DNA of 64,000 nt, from contig NZ_JAFFPU010000033.1 of NCBI RefSeq assembly GCF_016919175.1, forward strand, positions 62,001 through 126,000, given 5' to 3'. This DNA is from Leptospira ainlahdjerensis (GTDB taxonomy: Bacteria > Spirochaetota > Leptospiria > Leptospirales > Leptospiraceae). The notes under the pieces were generated by a model. It saw only the letters and a program-made list of their open reading frames with translations, ran no database searches and had not been told where the DNA came from. Of the stretch, positions 9,408-18,430 are shown piece after piece (the stretch's first letter is position 1; each line of letters starts with the position of its first letter). The translations under genes and the position numbers were made by a program.

Positions 9408-10168
9408 TTTGATTGATTTAAGTAGTTTGGTAGTAATAAATCGGTTTTTAATTTCGACTCCACGCGGGAAACGTCATCTGGCACATCCACTCCGATCATA
9501 ATACCTTCCGTCAAAACCATTCTTACTTTGTATCCGTGTTCGACTGCCCGATTCATATCGACGGATTCTATGATTTCCAACGGAGTCGGCGCTAATGCAG
9601 CGAACGTTTTTAAGAACTCGCTTCTAAACGCAATAACCCCGAGTTGTTTTAACTTTAAATAATCCTCATTCGGATATTTTTTTCGGGAAGGAATCGGTTC
9701 CCTGGAGGCATAGAGCAAGTCCCAATTCTTATCCACAACAACTTTCGGAGCATTGGGGCTTTGAAACTCGTCCTCATCCACAATTTTTGTTACAAGATTC
9801 GTACAGTAAATGGATGCATCAGCTAACATAGGCTTTACTAAATCATCCAACATGGAAGGAAGAATCAAAGGTTCGTCTCCCTGAACGACGATGATGATAT
9901 CGCCTTTTACGTAAAGAGCCGCTTCCGCAACCCGATCAATACAGCCTCTGTGAACGTCCGATGTCATAACCGCTTTTCCGCCGAAAGACTCTACCTTGAG
10001 TTTGATCTCTTCGTCGCAGGTGGCAACGAACACCTCGTCTATCGAAGAGGACATTTCCACTCTTCTTCGAACATGTTCTATCATTTCTAGACCTGAAATT
10101 TTCACCAATGGTTTGTTTGGAAATCTTGTGGAAGCCATTCTTGCTGGCAACACTGCTATCGTTTTCAT
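9404..10168 (-). CDS. CMP-Kdo synthetase-like cytidylyltransferase
   Basis: 254 residues of the KdsB family, activating a 3-deoxy-ulosonic acid with CTP. The N-terminal LPARMASTRFPNKPL (7-21) and VVQGDEPL (about 95-102) motifs are intact and length matches KdsB (about 245-255). A housekeeping kdsB is expected elsewhere in a Gram-negative genome, so this copy next to a class II aldolase probably activates an O-antigen-specific ulosonate. Overlaps the downstream dehydrogenase by 4 bp. Confidence 0.86.
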   Translation of the reverse strand: MKTIAVLPARMASTRFPNKPLVKISGLEMIEHVRRRVEMSSSIDEVFVATCDEEIKLKVESFGGKAVMTSDVHRGCIDRVAEAALYVKGDIIIVVQGDEPLILPSMLDDLVKPMLADASIYCTNLVTKIVDEDEFQSPNAPKVVVDKNWDLLYASREPIPSRKKYPNEDYLKLKQLGVIAFRSEFLKTFAALAPTPLEIIESVDMNRAVEHGYKVRMVLTEGIMIGVDVPDDVSRVESKLKTDLLLPNYLNQSK

Positions 10169-10195
10169 TTCTGTTCCTGTTCCAAAATTCTTTGT

Positions 10196-10963
10196 TTATG
10201 ATTTGAAAGCGTTCAAATCTTTAAAATTTAAACCCGCCTGGGTGTTGAGCATAATTGCGTCCGTCGAGTATACGATAAATTTTTTACCGTTTCGGATTTC
10301 ATCGAGAACTTTCTGATAGTCCGCTGGTATTACATGAGTTCCTAAAGGAACCCCCTTTTTTTCCGCAGCATTTTGGAAATCCTGGACCGCTTTTAAGAAA
10401 TCGGAATGATCGAATTGACCTGTCAGCCCCATCGATCCGGATAAATCATAAGGGCCTAGCATCACCGCATCGATTCCCTTAACTGATAGAATAGAATCGA
10501 TTTCCTTCATAGCCTTTATATTTTCAATTTGAATGACACGAATTAAATCAGAGTTAATTTCTCTTGAATAGGAATCGAAGTATTTTCCGAATAAACTCGC
10601 GTTTGAAAAACCCACACCCCGGGTTCCATTCGGCGGATAACTGCTCCACTTTATAAAATTCTCGACTTGTTCCGAGGTTTCAATCATAGGAACTATAATT
10701 CCTCTTGCGCCCGCATCCAAAGCTTGTTTGATATCTTTCGGATGATTCTGAGCGACCCTAGCAAACGGAAGACTTCCTCCGATCTGAATCGCTCTAAAAA
10801 GATCAGGAAGGAGATCAAGACTGAAAGACCCATGTTCTAGATCGAGAGCGATCCAGTCAAAGCCGGCGCTTCCTAAAATTTCAGCGACCGCAGTGTTCGG
10901 GATTTGCATCCAAGAACCGACAGTTACTCCACCTGAACTTAGTTTTTTCTTGATTGTGTTCAT
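10196..10963 (-). CDS. HpcH/HpaI-family class II pyruvate aldolase
   Basis: 255-residue TIM-barrel aldolase. Visible are DWIALDLEHGSF (about 35-46), the conserved Arg of FARV, the metal-binding Glu and Asp region and the signature GPYDLSGSMG (about 171-180). Family members condense pyruvate or a related keto acid with an aldehyde, or cleave the product. Placed between a SIS isomerase and a KdsB-like activator, it could form a 2-keto-3-deoxy sugar acid from an aldose rather than using a PEP-dependent synthase. That pathway assignment is inference. Confidence 0.82.
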   Translation of the reverse strand: MNTIKKKLSSGGVTVGSWMQIPNTAVAEILGSAGFDWIALDLEHGSFSLDLLPDLFRAIQIGGSLPFARVAQNHPKDIKQALDAGARGIIVPMIETSEQVENFIKWSSYPPNGTRGVGFSNASLFGKYFDSYSREINSDLIRVIQIENIKAMKEIDSILSVKGIDAVMLGPYDLSGSMGLTGQFDHSDFLKAVQDFQNAAEKKGVPLGTHVIPADYQKVLDEIRNGKKFIVYSTDAIMLNTQAGLNFKDLNAFKS

Positions 10964-10964
10964 T

Positions 10965-11600
10965 CTATTTTTCTAAAAGGACGGCAAATTCGTAAAGAAG
11001 GTGGTGAATCACCTCATGAACTCCTTCTACAATTCCGTATTTTCCTTTTTCGGACGGAACAAATAACGATAGATCCGCAATTTTCAACGCCTCTCCACCG
11101 TCAAAGCCTACCATCGCGATTGTCTTGGCGCCTTTCGTTTTTGCGAACATTAACGCGTTAATGACATTCGGACTATTACCGGAACTTGAAATACCAAACG
11201 CTATATCACCCGGACCGATAAAATTCTCCATCTGTCCGACAAAAACGCCGTCGTATCCGTGTGTATAGGTTCCGGGATAATTTCCGAGGATAAATGGTTC
11301 CTTTCCGTCGTTAGCCTGAGCGGTCAGCCAGGCAGCATTATCCAATCCGAATACTCTGTAGTATTTTTGATTTTGTTTATTGGAATTTTTTGTTCCTTTC
11401 CCGAAATCACAGGCTAAATGCGAAGCGATTCCGTGGCTTCCACCGTTCCCAAAGAAGAATATATTTTTACCATTCTCCTTCGCCTCAAATAGGACGACCG
11501 CCACTTTAGAGATCGCATCTAAATCAAGGCTCTGAATGGCCTCAATCGATTCTTTTTGAAACGACTTTGAAAATATTTTTGCTTTTTCTAATAGATCCAT
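10965..11600 (-). CDS. SIS-domain sugar isomerase, GmhA-like
   Basis: 211 residues with one SIS domain. FGNGGSHGIASHLACDF (about 50-66) and ISSSGNSPNVI (about 136-146) are the sugar-phosphate binding loops. The family includes sedoheptulose 7-phosphate isomerase, but this copy is less like GmhA than the gene at 20129..20716: it lacks the usual SAEF element. It precedes the aldolase gene by 1 bp and may supply its aldose phosphate. Start ATG at 11600 is the first in frame. Confidence 0.75.
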   Translation of the reverse strand: MDLLEKAKIFSKSFQKESIEAIQSLDLDAISKVAVVLFEAKENGKNIFFFGNGGSHGIASHLACDFGKGTKNSNKQNQKYYRVFGLDNAAWLTAQANDGKEPFILGNYPGTYTHGYDGVFVGQMENFIGPGDIAFGISSSGNSPNVINALMFAKTKGAKTIAMVGFDGGEALKIADLSLFVPSEKGKYGIVEGVHEVIHHLLYEFAVLLEK

Positions 11601-11647
11601 ACTTTCCCTTTTTCATTGACTACAGATAATTGAGAATATAACGATAT

Positions 11648-12487
11648 TCACTTTTTTACCCAGATTTGATTATAAGTATTTTGAAAACTACCGGTATTGG
11701 AAACCGTTGACGCTTTTCTATTTTTCAAATGGAACCCCGCCTTTTCCAAAATTTTACGACTGATCTTAAACTGATCTTCAAAATCTTCATTGATTTCCAC
11801 CAATATTTCTTTCACGCTACCGAGAATTTTTTCGCCACCTTTTAATATAAGGTGTTCGATCCCGTCCACATCCATTTTGATATAATGAGGTTTTGGTAGT
11901 CGAAAGAGTTTTAGCGCGTCTATCATAGAAATTCCAAGGATATTGTATTCAAAAACGGTTTCCATAGGTTTACCATCATGACCAAAAGTTTCCCCGAAGG
12001 AAGAAAGAGCCCCCCCCCAATCCGTACTAGTCATTTGAAGCGTATTAACTGAAAGTTTTTCCGAAAGAGGCAATGGTATAATAACGATTTGATTAGAAAG
12101 TCGATTTATAAAAACGTTTCTAGCCAGGAGCTCTAAATTAAAAACTGAAGGCTCGAAAGAATAAACTTTTGCATTCTTTTTTTTCGCCGCGTAAATGGAA
12201 TAAAGTCCGACGTTCGCTCCAATGTCCCAAAACACCGGATCTTTTGTCATCTGATCAATCCATTCTAATGTCTCAGGTTCCTTTGTAGAAAAGGTATTCG
12301 CCCTAAATCGATTCAAATCATTGGGCGCAGTAAAATAAAATTTTCCATTGTGTTCAACTTCTTCGATATGATTCATTAACCTATGTATAATCACTTCTAT
12401 GACATATCTTCCTATAGAAGATTTTCGAAAGAATCCCAAAATCAGTGAGACTATTTTTGCGAGAGAATGTTTAATTATTTTTTTCAT
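11648..12487 (-). CDS. FkbM-family methyltransferase with a G9 tract
   Basis: 279-residue SAM-dependent methyltransferase of the FkbM type, usually O-methylating sugars. The SAM motif FWDIGANVGLYSIYA is near 87-101 and YIKMDVDGIEHLILKGG (about 202-218) is the typical FkbM block. A run of nine G residues in the coding strand (nine C at 12010..12018 on the plus strand) encodes the W-G-G-A stretch near residue 157; slippage would frameshift the C-terminal half. This tract makes on/off switching plausible, as inference from sequence only. Confidence 0.85.
   Translation of the reverse strand: MKKIIKHSLAKIVSLILGFFRKSSIGRYVIEVIIHRLMNHIEEVEHNGKFYFTAPNDLNRFRANTFSTKEPETLEWIDQMTKDPVFWDIGANVGLYSIYAAKKKNAKVYSFEPSVFNLELLARNVFINRLSNQIVIIPLPLSEKLSVNTLQMTSTDWGGALSSFGETFGHDGKPMETVFEYNILGISMIDALKLFRLPKPHYIKMDVDGIEHLILKGGEKILGSVKEILVEINEDFEDQFKISRKILEKAGFHLKNRKASTVSNTGSFQNTYNQIWVKK
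12010..12018 (-). repeat. G9 homopolymer tract inside the FkbM-type gene
   Basis: Nine consecutive C on the plus strand, nine G on the coding strand. The current length keeps the methyltransferase frame open. One of the two longest G/C runs noticed in the window; both lie within O-antigen genes. Confidence 0.9.
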
Positions 12488-12526
12488 TTAAAATTCCTTA
12501 CTTTCAAAACCGTTCTTTTAAAACTT

Positions 12527-13192
12527 CTAATTGAGATAATAACAGAGCTCGAGAGATTTTCTCGGTGCCAAGGAGGTTGCCGGTAAGACCTCTCCGGACT
12601 TGATTCTATCAATGATAACGGTTTTCTTTTTCCCTTTGGCTATGATCAGAACAAAGTCGGAAGAATTGATCCTATCGATGGAAAGACTTATTCTTTCCAT
12701 CGGCGGCTTTGGAGAATTAGAAATAGCTAATATTCCTTTTGGGTCCGATAAATTCTGCCCCGGAAATAAGCTGGCGACATGCCCATCTTCGCCTAATCCC
12801 AAAAGAACTAGATCAAAGGAGGCAACGGAGTTTATCAATTTTGAATATTCAATAGCTCCATTTTCCGCACCCAATTCACCTTGAATTCTAAATATCTGCG
12901 ACTTCGAAACCGGAATATATTCGAATAAACTTTTTTCGGCTAAAAAATAATTCGAATCTGGATCGGTTTCGGGGACACAACGTTCATCCCCAAAGTAAAA
13001 AAACCACTTCGACCAATCCGTTTTCAACTCCCGCAATTCGGCATAAACTAAACGTGCGGTTTCGCCACCTGTCAGCACGATTCGAAATTCGTTATGAGCT
13101 CGGATTTTTGTTTCCGATACCTCTTTTATTTTTTGAACACAGTATTTATAAAAATCAAGTTCATCTGAAAACTCTCGAAATTGCATCGGCAT
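12527..13192 (-). CDS. pgl: 6-phosphogluconolactonase
   Basis: 221-residue protein of the glucosamine-6-phosphate isomerase/6-phosphogluconolactonase fold. LTGGETA near residue 40 is the phosphate loop (usually SGGST), FFGDERCVP (about 71-79) and LGLGEDGHVASLFPG (about 131-145) are the family hallmarks that separate lactonases from NagB. It would hydrolyse 6-phosphogluconolactone in the pentose phosphate pathway. Its location inside an O-antigen locus is unexpected; it may supply pentose phosphate precursors for heptose or act on another sugar lactone. Two adjacent ATG codons (13192, 13186) are possible starts. Confidence 0.85.
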   Translation of the reverse strand: MPMQFREFSDELDFYKYCVQKIKEVSETKIRAHNEFRIVLTGGETARLVYAELRELKTDWSKWFFYFGDERCVPETDPDSNYFLAEKSLFEYIPVSKSQIFRIQGELGAENGAIEYSKLINSVASFDLVLLGLGEDGHVASLFPGQNLSDPKGILAISNSPKPPMERISLSIDRINSSDFVLIIAKGKKKTVIIDRIKSGEVLPATSLAPRKSLELCYYLN

Positions 13193-13320
13193 TATTCTCT
13201 AAAAAGACCAAAAATCACGAGTAAAATAGACCAGGTGAGATCTCTCTTCCACGAAGCGAGCAACTTTCTCTGATGAGTTCGAAAGATTCGATGAAAAATC
13301 TAAAACAATTCTTTTACAAT

Positions 13321-15114
13321 TCATCGCTTTTTTTCAGAAAGAAGATTCAACTCATTGGAAAGGGTAAATACCGGATTGTCTATTTTCTTACAGTAACGGT
13401 TCAAGAATTCCATTCTTGCATTTTGAACATCCTCTTGATTCCACCAAAGATCAATTCGATCCCATTGTTGGGTCAAAAATTTCGACGCTTCTTTCGGATT
13501 AGGATGAAAGATCCCTACTTTTTCCAAAGACTGAAAATAAGGTTTCGCTTCCTCTCTGATTTCCCAGTATTTGGGATTCCAATAAATAATAGTCGGAATA
13601 TTTTTATAGAAAGATTCGAGATATGTAGTCGCATTGTAGGTCGAAATGTAAATTCGAAAACGGTTTAATACCTTTTCCAGATCGCTACCTTTTTCCATAT
13701 AGTCCAAAGTTGGAAAACATTCTCTCCAACGCTCATCTTGACACCAACCGTAATCTTGAGGATAAAATCGTACGGTAAGTTTTTTTCGAATATCTTCCGA
13801 AAGAGAATCCACGAAATTCCACTGGTCTTCCAAATAAAATCGATGTTGTGAGGATTGGGGAATGCTATACATATAATAGCTATAACGTGGTATTCCGTTC
13901 AGAACCAAAACAGCATTTCCATCTTGATGTCTAGCTTTTACCATCCTTGTGGAAGCCAACTTCGTACAACCGATTGGGAATAGATTTGTTTTACCTGATT
14001 TCGTCCATCCCCAAGTCAAATAAGCGTCCGAAATCGACGTTTCATGCTCTTCCAAAAAAGAAAAAGCTCCAATTCCATAAAATCCTCCATGCTGGGAGAG
14101 GATTAGGGGAGTTCCATGTTTTCTCTTTTCGGCCGCGAATAACTTAAATAGATCGTTATCCACGTGACTATTGCTAGTAAAGATCAGCTTGGGTTTTGAA
14201 GGCCATTTTTTATTCTTTAATTCTTTTTGAAGAGAAGCAAAACCCTCTATAAAAACTTTAGGAATTTGTAAAGGGATCATCCTTTTGACAAAGGATTCAA
14301 ATTTCGAAGAGGAAGAGGAAACGACCCATTTGGATCTGTCTTCACTGCGATTTTGAAAGCGCGGAAGATTTTCGAATCGTCTTTTTCTTGGAATCGTTCC
14401 TAACCGAAGCTGAAGCAAAAAGGAGATTTTCCAAGGAAGGTAGTCTCCAATAAAAAAAGATTCTTTATCGGAAATACCGTAAGACATGATCGAGTAGAAT
14501 AAATTCTTTGCCCGTTCGCGAAAGCTGCTGAAAAAAGTTTTTTCAAGTCCTCGCTGGTGAGCTCTATCTATTTTGGGAATATCGTCTTGATTTTCTTTGG
14601 TTTGCGGTGAAATCTCCTCGATTACTTTCTGATAAATATATTGATTCCAATAATCAGTAATATGTAGTGAAAAAAAATCTGCAGAGTCGTTCGGAGTAAT
14701 CTCCTCAGGATTAAAATTAAAAAACTCGAAAACGGTTAAATTGTCTGAATCGCTATCCCTGACAACTCCCTGAACAACTTCGTATCTATCGAATAATATG
14801 TGAGTAAAATAACCTAACCAAGGTCCAATCAAAATTCTCCAATACTGTAAATCTTGGTCTATACCGTGAATTCGGTTTAGATTTTTCGCGACCTCCGGAA
14901 GAAGAATCTCTTCATAAAGACTCTCCAATTGGTAATAGTCATTCTTAAATTTCTCGCGATTATCCCAATGATAGGGATGTGTTTGTGAATCAAAATGCTC
15001 CCATATATGTTTTCGATTGTAGATCTTACACCATTCTCCAAGGAAAATCACCGGCGTTTCGAAACTCGGCCATGTTTCCTCTAAAGCGGTTGCGATCAAA
15101 GTTCGTTTTACCAA
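13321..15114 (-). CDS. LIC12162-like putative transferase
   Basis: 597 residues. The N-terminus LIATALEETWP (6-16) is characteristic of a family of putative transferases I recall being named after Leptospira LIC12162 in O-antigen regions. The C-terminal part has a GT-B or CDP-glycerophosphotransferase-like look: SQHGGFYG (340-347), FYPQDYGW (450-457) and STYNATTYLE (491-500). There are no membrane segments. It overlaps the preceding SDR as TTGGTAA with a TTG start. I infer a glycosyltransferase for the O-unit; donor and acceptor are unknown. Confidence 0.72.
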   Translation of the reverse strand: MVKRTLIATALEETWPSFETPVIFLGEWCKIYNRKHIWEHFDSQTHPYHWDNREKFKNDYYQLESLYEEILLPEVAKNLNRIHGIDQDLQYWRILIGPWLGYFTHILFDRYEVVQGVVRDSDSDNLTVFEFFNFNPEEITPNDSADFFSLHITDYWNQYIYQKVIEEISPQTKENQDDIPKIDRAHQRGLEKTFFSSFRERAKNLFYSIMSYGISDKESFFIGDYLPWKISFLLQLRLGTIPRKRRFENLPRFQNRSEDRSKWVVSSSSSKFESFVKRMIPLQIPKVFIEGFASLQKELKNKKWPSKPKLIFTSNSHVDNDLFKLFAAEKRKHGTPLILSQHGGFYGIGAFSFLEEHETSISDAYLTWGWTKSGKTNLFPIGCTKLASTRMVKARHQDGNAVLVLNGIPRYSYYMYSIPQSSQHRFYLEDQWNFVDSLSEDIRKKLTVRFYPQDYGWCQDERWRECFPTLDYMEKGSDLEKVLNRFRIYISTYNATTYLESFYKNIPTIIYWNPKYWEIREEAKPYFQSLEKVGIFHPNPKEASKFLTQQWDRIDLWWNQEDVQNARMEFLNRYCKKIDNPVFTLSNELNLLSEKKR

Positions 15115-15932
15115 ACGGTTCTTCCGCCATCCGCTGCGATAATAGACCCGTTGATATAACTGGAGCTATCGCTTAATAAAAATATTACTAATCCTTGATA
15201 TTCATCCGCTTGAGCCATTCTTCCAAGCGGAATTCGAGTGGCAATTTCCTTCAAAAATTCAGGGTTTTGTTGATTTTCTACACCACCGGGGCAGATGGCA
15301 TTACAACGAACATTCTTATCTGCCCAATAGGTCGCTAAATATCTTGTAAGACCTATGATCCCAGCCTTAACGACCGAATAAGTCACAGGTTTTACTGGCT
15401 GTAAATCATCCGGCACACCTTTTTTACGATATAACCTTTGATCCGGAGCGATCAATCCCAGATCGGAAGAAATATTTAATATACTTCCTCCGTTTTGGTT
15501 TTTCGAAATCGCAAATCCATAGTATTTGCTGCAAAGGTAAGCACCGGTAAGTCCCACAGCCAGATCAGACATCCAAACTTCAGTCGAAAAATTTTCCAAA
15601 CGAGAAAAATTCTTGGTCGAAGACTCCTCTATCTTCGGATTATTGGCCGCATTGTTAACCAATGCGTCGATTTTTCCGTAAATTTTTAGAACTTCGCTGC
15701 AATTTTTTTCTACTTCATTCTCTTTCGTAATGTCGACTTGAAATCCATTGGATTCAATTCCGAAACGTTCGGATATATCTTTCGATAAGGATGTTACCGA
15801 GGAAAGATTCACATCCAGAAGTACGGGGATACCGCCCCTACTTGCTACGGCTTCGGCGTGTTTTCGTCCCAATAATCCGCCGGCTCCGGTGATGACTACG
15901 ACTTTGTCTTTTAAACTAAATAAGGAATCCAT
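15108..15932 (-). CDS. SDR-family oxidoreductase (PtmA-like)
   Basis: 274-residue short-chain dehydrogenase. TGAGGLLGRKHAEA (about 15-28) departs from the classical TGxxxGIG in the same way as PtmA-type enzymes near legionaminic-acid loci. The NNAANNP motif, catalytic SSDLGL segment and YSVVKAGI (Tyr, Lys) are present, and the end is DGGRTVW. It lies between another SDR and a putative transferase in a block with a NeuA-like gene. I infer a role in processing a nonulosonate or its precursor. Starts with ATG, 6 bp after the upstream stop. Confidence 0.85.
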   Translation of the reverse strand: MDSLFSLKDKVVVITGAGGLLGRKHAEAVASRGGIPVLLDVNLSSVTSLSKDISERFGIESNGFQVDITKENEVEKNCSEVLKIYGKIDALVNNAANNPKIEESSTKNFSRLENFSTEVWMSDLAVGLTGAYLCSKYYGFAISKNQNGGSILNISSDLGLIAPDQRLYRKKGVPDDLQPVKPVTYSVVKAGIIGLTRYLATYWADKNVRCNAICPGGVENQQNPEFLKEIATRIPLGRMAQADEYQGLVIFLLSDSSSYINGSIIAADGGRTVW

Positions 15933-15938
15933 AATATT

Positions 15939-16712
15939 CTAATGTAAACTGACGGTTTGCCCGCCGTCCACGAGTAAACAAGCCCCCGTTATAAAACTAG
16001 CTCTTTCGGAAGAGAGGAAAACTATAGCATCCGCAATTTCTTCCGGATTTCCGAATCTTTTCATTGGTACCGTATTTTTTATTAGGTTCGCGATTCTTTC
16101 CGGATCTTTTTGCATTTTCTCATCCCAGCTTCCGCCGGTAAAAAAGACGTTTCCTGGAGCAACACAATTGACTCTTATTTTTGGAGCTAATTTTCTCGCG
16201 AGATTTTTCGACAAGGCAATCAAGGCAGCCTTAGCAACCGAATAATCCGTCGGTGCACCAATCGACTCGATACCCGCAATGGAGGATGTAAACAGGATGG
16301 AACCGCAAGATTCATTCAGAAGATCTAAAAATTCCCGAACCGAATTTTCCGCAGAAATAAAATTGGTCTTCCAAGAACTGGCGAAAATATCCGATCCCGG
16401 TAGTGGGTCGGCAGTACTTCTCCCATCTCCAACATTCGAAATCAGAATGTCTAGACCACCAACTTCTTTTACTACGGTTTTCCTAACGTGCGCTAATTCA
16501 GAAGAATTTGTCACATCCGCTGAAATAGAAATTACTTTTGAATGCAAGAACTCCGTCGATAAATCTCCGGATATTTTTTCCAAGGGGGATTGGGATCGAG
16601 ATACTAATATCACGTTTGCCCCTTCTCTTAGAAAGGAACGGGCAGTAGCAAGACCGATTCCTCTACTTGCCCCTGTGATAAGGACCCTTTTTTTCTTTAA
16701 ACCGAGCTCCAA
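15939..16712 (-). CDS. SDR-family oxidoreductase
   Basis: Classical SDR. I chose the TTG at 16712, which gives an N-terminus of the common form MELGLKKKRVLITG and starts 7 bp after the upstream stop; an ATG at 16751 would add 13 residues and overlap the upstream gene by 32 bp. TGASRGIG is near residue 12, followed by SNVGDG, the catalytic SSIAG segment and YSVAK, ending with DGGQTVSLH. The pair with the adjacent SDR suggests successive redox steps on one sugar. Confidence 0.84.
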   Translation of the reverse strand: MELGLKKKRVLITGASRGIGLATARSFLREGANVILVSRSQSPLEKISGDLSTEFLHSKVISISADVTNSSELAHVRKTVVKEVGGLDILISNVGDGRSTADPLPGSDIFASSWKTNFISAENSVREFLDLLNESCGSILFTSSIAGIESIGAPTDYSVAKAALIALSKNLARKLAPKIRVNCVAPGNVFFTGGSWDEKMQKDPERIANLIKNTVPMKRFGNPEEIADAIVFLSSERASFITGACLLVDGGQTVSLH

Positions 16713-16719
16713 TTTTATT

Positions 16720-17718
16720 CTATTTCTTGAATCTATAAGGTGTCGGAGCATCCGATTGAGAAGTCGAATCCTTGCCGTTCCAATCCTGGATTTGTCGTTC
16801 TATATCAACGCCTACATTCTTTGACCAGAGATTGATAATCTCTTTGAATCGCTCTCCCACAAGACCGTTTCCAATAGGATTTCCGTTCAGTTGAGTAACT
16901 GGCAGCATACAAAACGGAGTTCCAGTCATAAAGGCTTCGTCTGCCGTATAAACGTCGTAAGGTTCAAAGTTTTTTTCCAGAACCGAATAACCTAACTTAG
17001 GCGCTAATTCGTGCATAACGTAATCTCTGGAAATTCCGCGTAGAATATTTCTTCCTTCCGGTGAAATAATCGTCTTATCCTTTATGATAAAGAAGTTATC
17101 GCCGGTGCCTTCGGCGACAAAGCCGTCAGGATCCAGCAATAAAGCCCAATTATTATCACCGCTGATCATAGAAGCTTCTATATTTGCCATAAGATAATGA
17201 ATTCTACTTCTGTTCTTAATCTTCGGATCCAACAAGGAGCCCGGTATCGCTCGTTGCGAAGTAATTACGGCGTTAATTCCAGTTTTAAAAAGAATCCCCA
17301 TAGACGCGACCGTCCAACGAAGCGGAAAATCGGCGATTATGACGTTTGGACCTTTGTGTAAGCCTTGCACGGCTTGATAAATTCCAAGTGTCCCTCTGGA
17401 AACGTCGATCATGAGACGATGTTCGTCGTCCGACGCGAATAACGGCTCATTGGCTTCGATGGTTTCATAGCATTTTTTTTCCAATTCTTCTATGGTAACG
17501 TTGATCGGAATTCTAAGAATTTTTACACCGGCGTAAAGTCTTTCTAAATGTTCCCTTAACTTAAATTGCTTTTTGTTAAACGACCTCGTCATTTCGAAAA
17601 CCATATCTCCGAACATTAACGCCGAATCATAGATAGAAATCTTCGCTTGTGCTTCCGGAATTAACTGGCCGTTAAAATTGACGACTCTTCCGCTTGCTTC
17701 ATTCATAGGTTGATTCAT
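16720..17718 (-). CDS. PLP-dependent aminotransferase class IV
   Basis: 332 residues of the fold-type IV family that includes branched-chain and D-amino acid aminotransferases. The N-terminal ISIYDSALMFGDMVFE (about 27-42), the PLP Lys in LLDPKIKNRSR (about 163-173) and EGTGDNFFI (about 204-212) are intact. The C-terminus carries about 20 unconserved residues. In an O-antigen locus it could make an amino acid used to amidate a sugar or a keto-acid precursor; that is inference. ATG at 17718. Confidence 0.84.
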   Translation of the reverse strand: MNQPMNEASGRVVNFNGQLIPEAQAKISIYDSALMFGDMVFEMTRSFNKKQFKLREHLERLYAGVKILRIPINVTIEELEKKCYETIEANEPLFASDDEHRLMIDVSRGTLGIYQAVQGLHKGPNVIIADFPLRWTVASMGILFKTGINAVITSQRAIPGSLLDPKIKNRSRIHYLMANIEASMISGDNNWALLLDPDGFVAEGTGDNFFIIKDKTIISPEGRNILRGISRDYVMHELAPKLGYSVLEKNFEPYDVYTADEAFMTGTPFCMLPVTQLNGNPIGNGLVGERFKEIINLWSKNVGVDIERQIQDWNGKDSTSQSDAPTPYRFKK

Positions 17719-17740
17719 AATTCTAAATATTCTCTTTTCC

Positions 17741-18430
17741 TTATTTGGTTTGTAAAAAACTATTCATTATAGCTTGGCAAAGTTTAAAAGTTTCCGCCGA
17801 ATCGATCTCAAACATTTTCCAAAACTCCATTTCGACCATTCCAATGTTCTTTCCAAATCGATTTTGATTTTTCCGAATTGTTTCAGGGGTAAATATATAA
17901 AAGGAACCGTTCTCGATATATTGTGGAGAATGGTCTTGTCTTCTTTTCCGATTTTTCCAGTCGTAATTGACGCTATTCAATTCTCCATTTGCCGTACGTT
18001 CCCAGAAATAGAGATCCTCTGCTACACTCGCAGAAAACATTGAGTCGAATCCATTCTGATCGAACAGGAACAATGCTTTTTCAATGTCCGAGCTTTCTCG
18101 GAGCGGTGACGTTACTTGAGGGGCGACGACTCTATCAACCTTACCACCCTCGAGCTCGATCGTGTCAATCGCATGAATCCAAGCAGACTCCGATGTGGCG
18201 GTATCATTTGAAAACTCGTCGGGTCGCTTAATCCGTTTTGCTCCAAAATTCTCAGATATGCTGAGAATTTCATCACTGTCTGAACTTACCCAAACCGAAT
18301 CGATTTTTTTTGCATTCAAACATTGCTCTATTGTCCATGCAATCAAAGGTTTTCCATTAAAATCCAAAATGTTCTTCTTTGGTAACCCTTTGGATCCACC
18401 ACGCGCGAGTATGACGGCAACTGTATTCAT
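17741..18430 (-). CDS. Acylneuraminate cytidylyltransferase-like (NeuA family)
   Basis: 229 residues activating a nonulosonic acid with CTP. The N-terminal LARGGSKGLPKKNI (8-21) is the CMP-NeuAc synthetase P-loop-like motif; APQVTSPLR near residue 100 and the C-terminal DSAETF element also match. No C-terminal phosphatase domain. Start overlaps the upstream stop as TAATG. It lies next to a TIM-barrel isomerase and upstream of two SDRs; together with the NeuB-like fusion at 20713 it forms a second nonulosonate route besides the pseudaminic-type set. Confidence 0.87.
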   Translation of the reverse strand: MNTVAVILARGGSKGLPKKNILDFNGKPLIAWTIEQCLNAKKIDSVWVSSDSDEILSISENFGAKRIKRPDEFSNDTATSESAWIHAIDTIELEGGKVDRVVAPQVTSPLRESSDIEKALFLFDQNGFDSMFSASVAEDLYFWERTANGELNSVNYDWKNRKRRQDHSPQYIENGSFYIFTPETIRKNQNRFGKNIGMVEMEFWKMFEIDSAETFKLCQAIMNSFLQTK

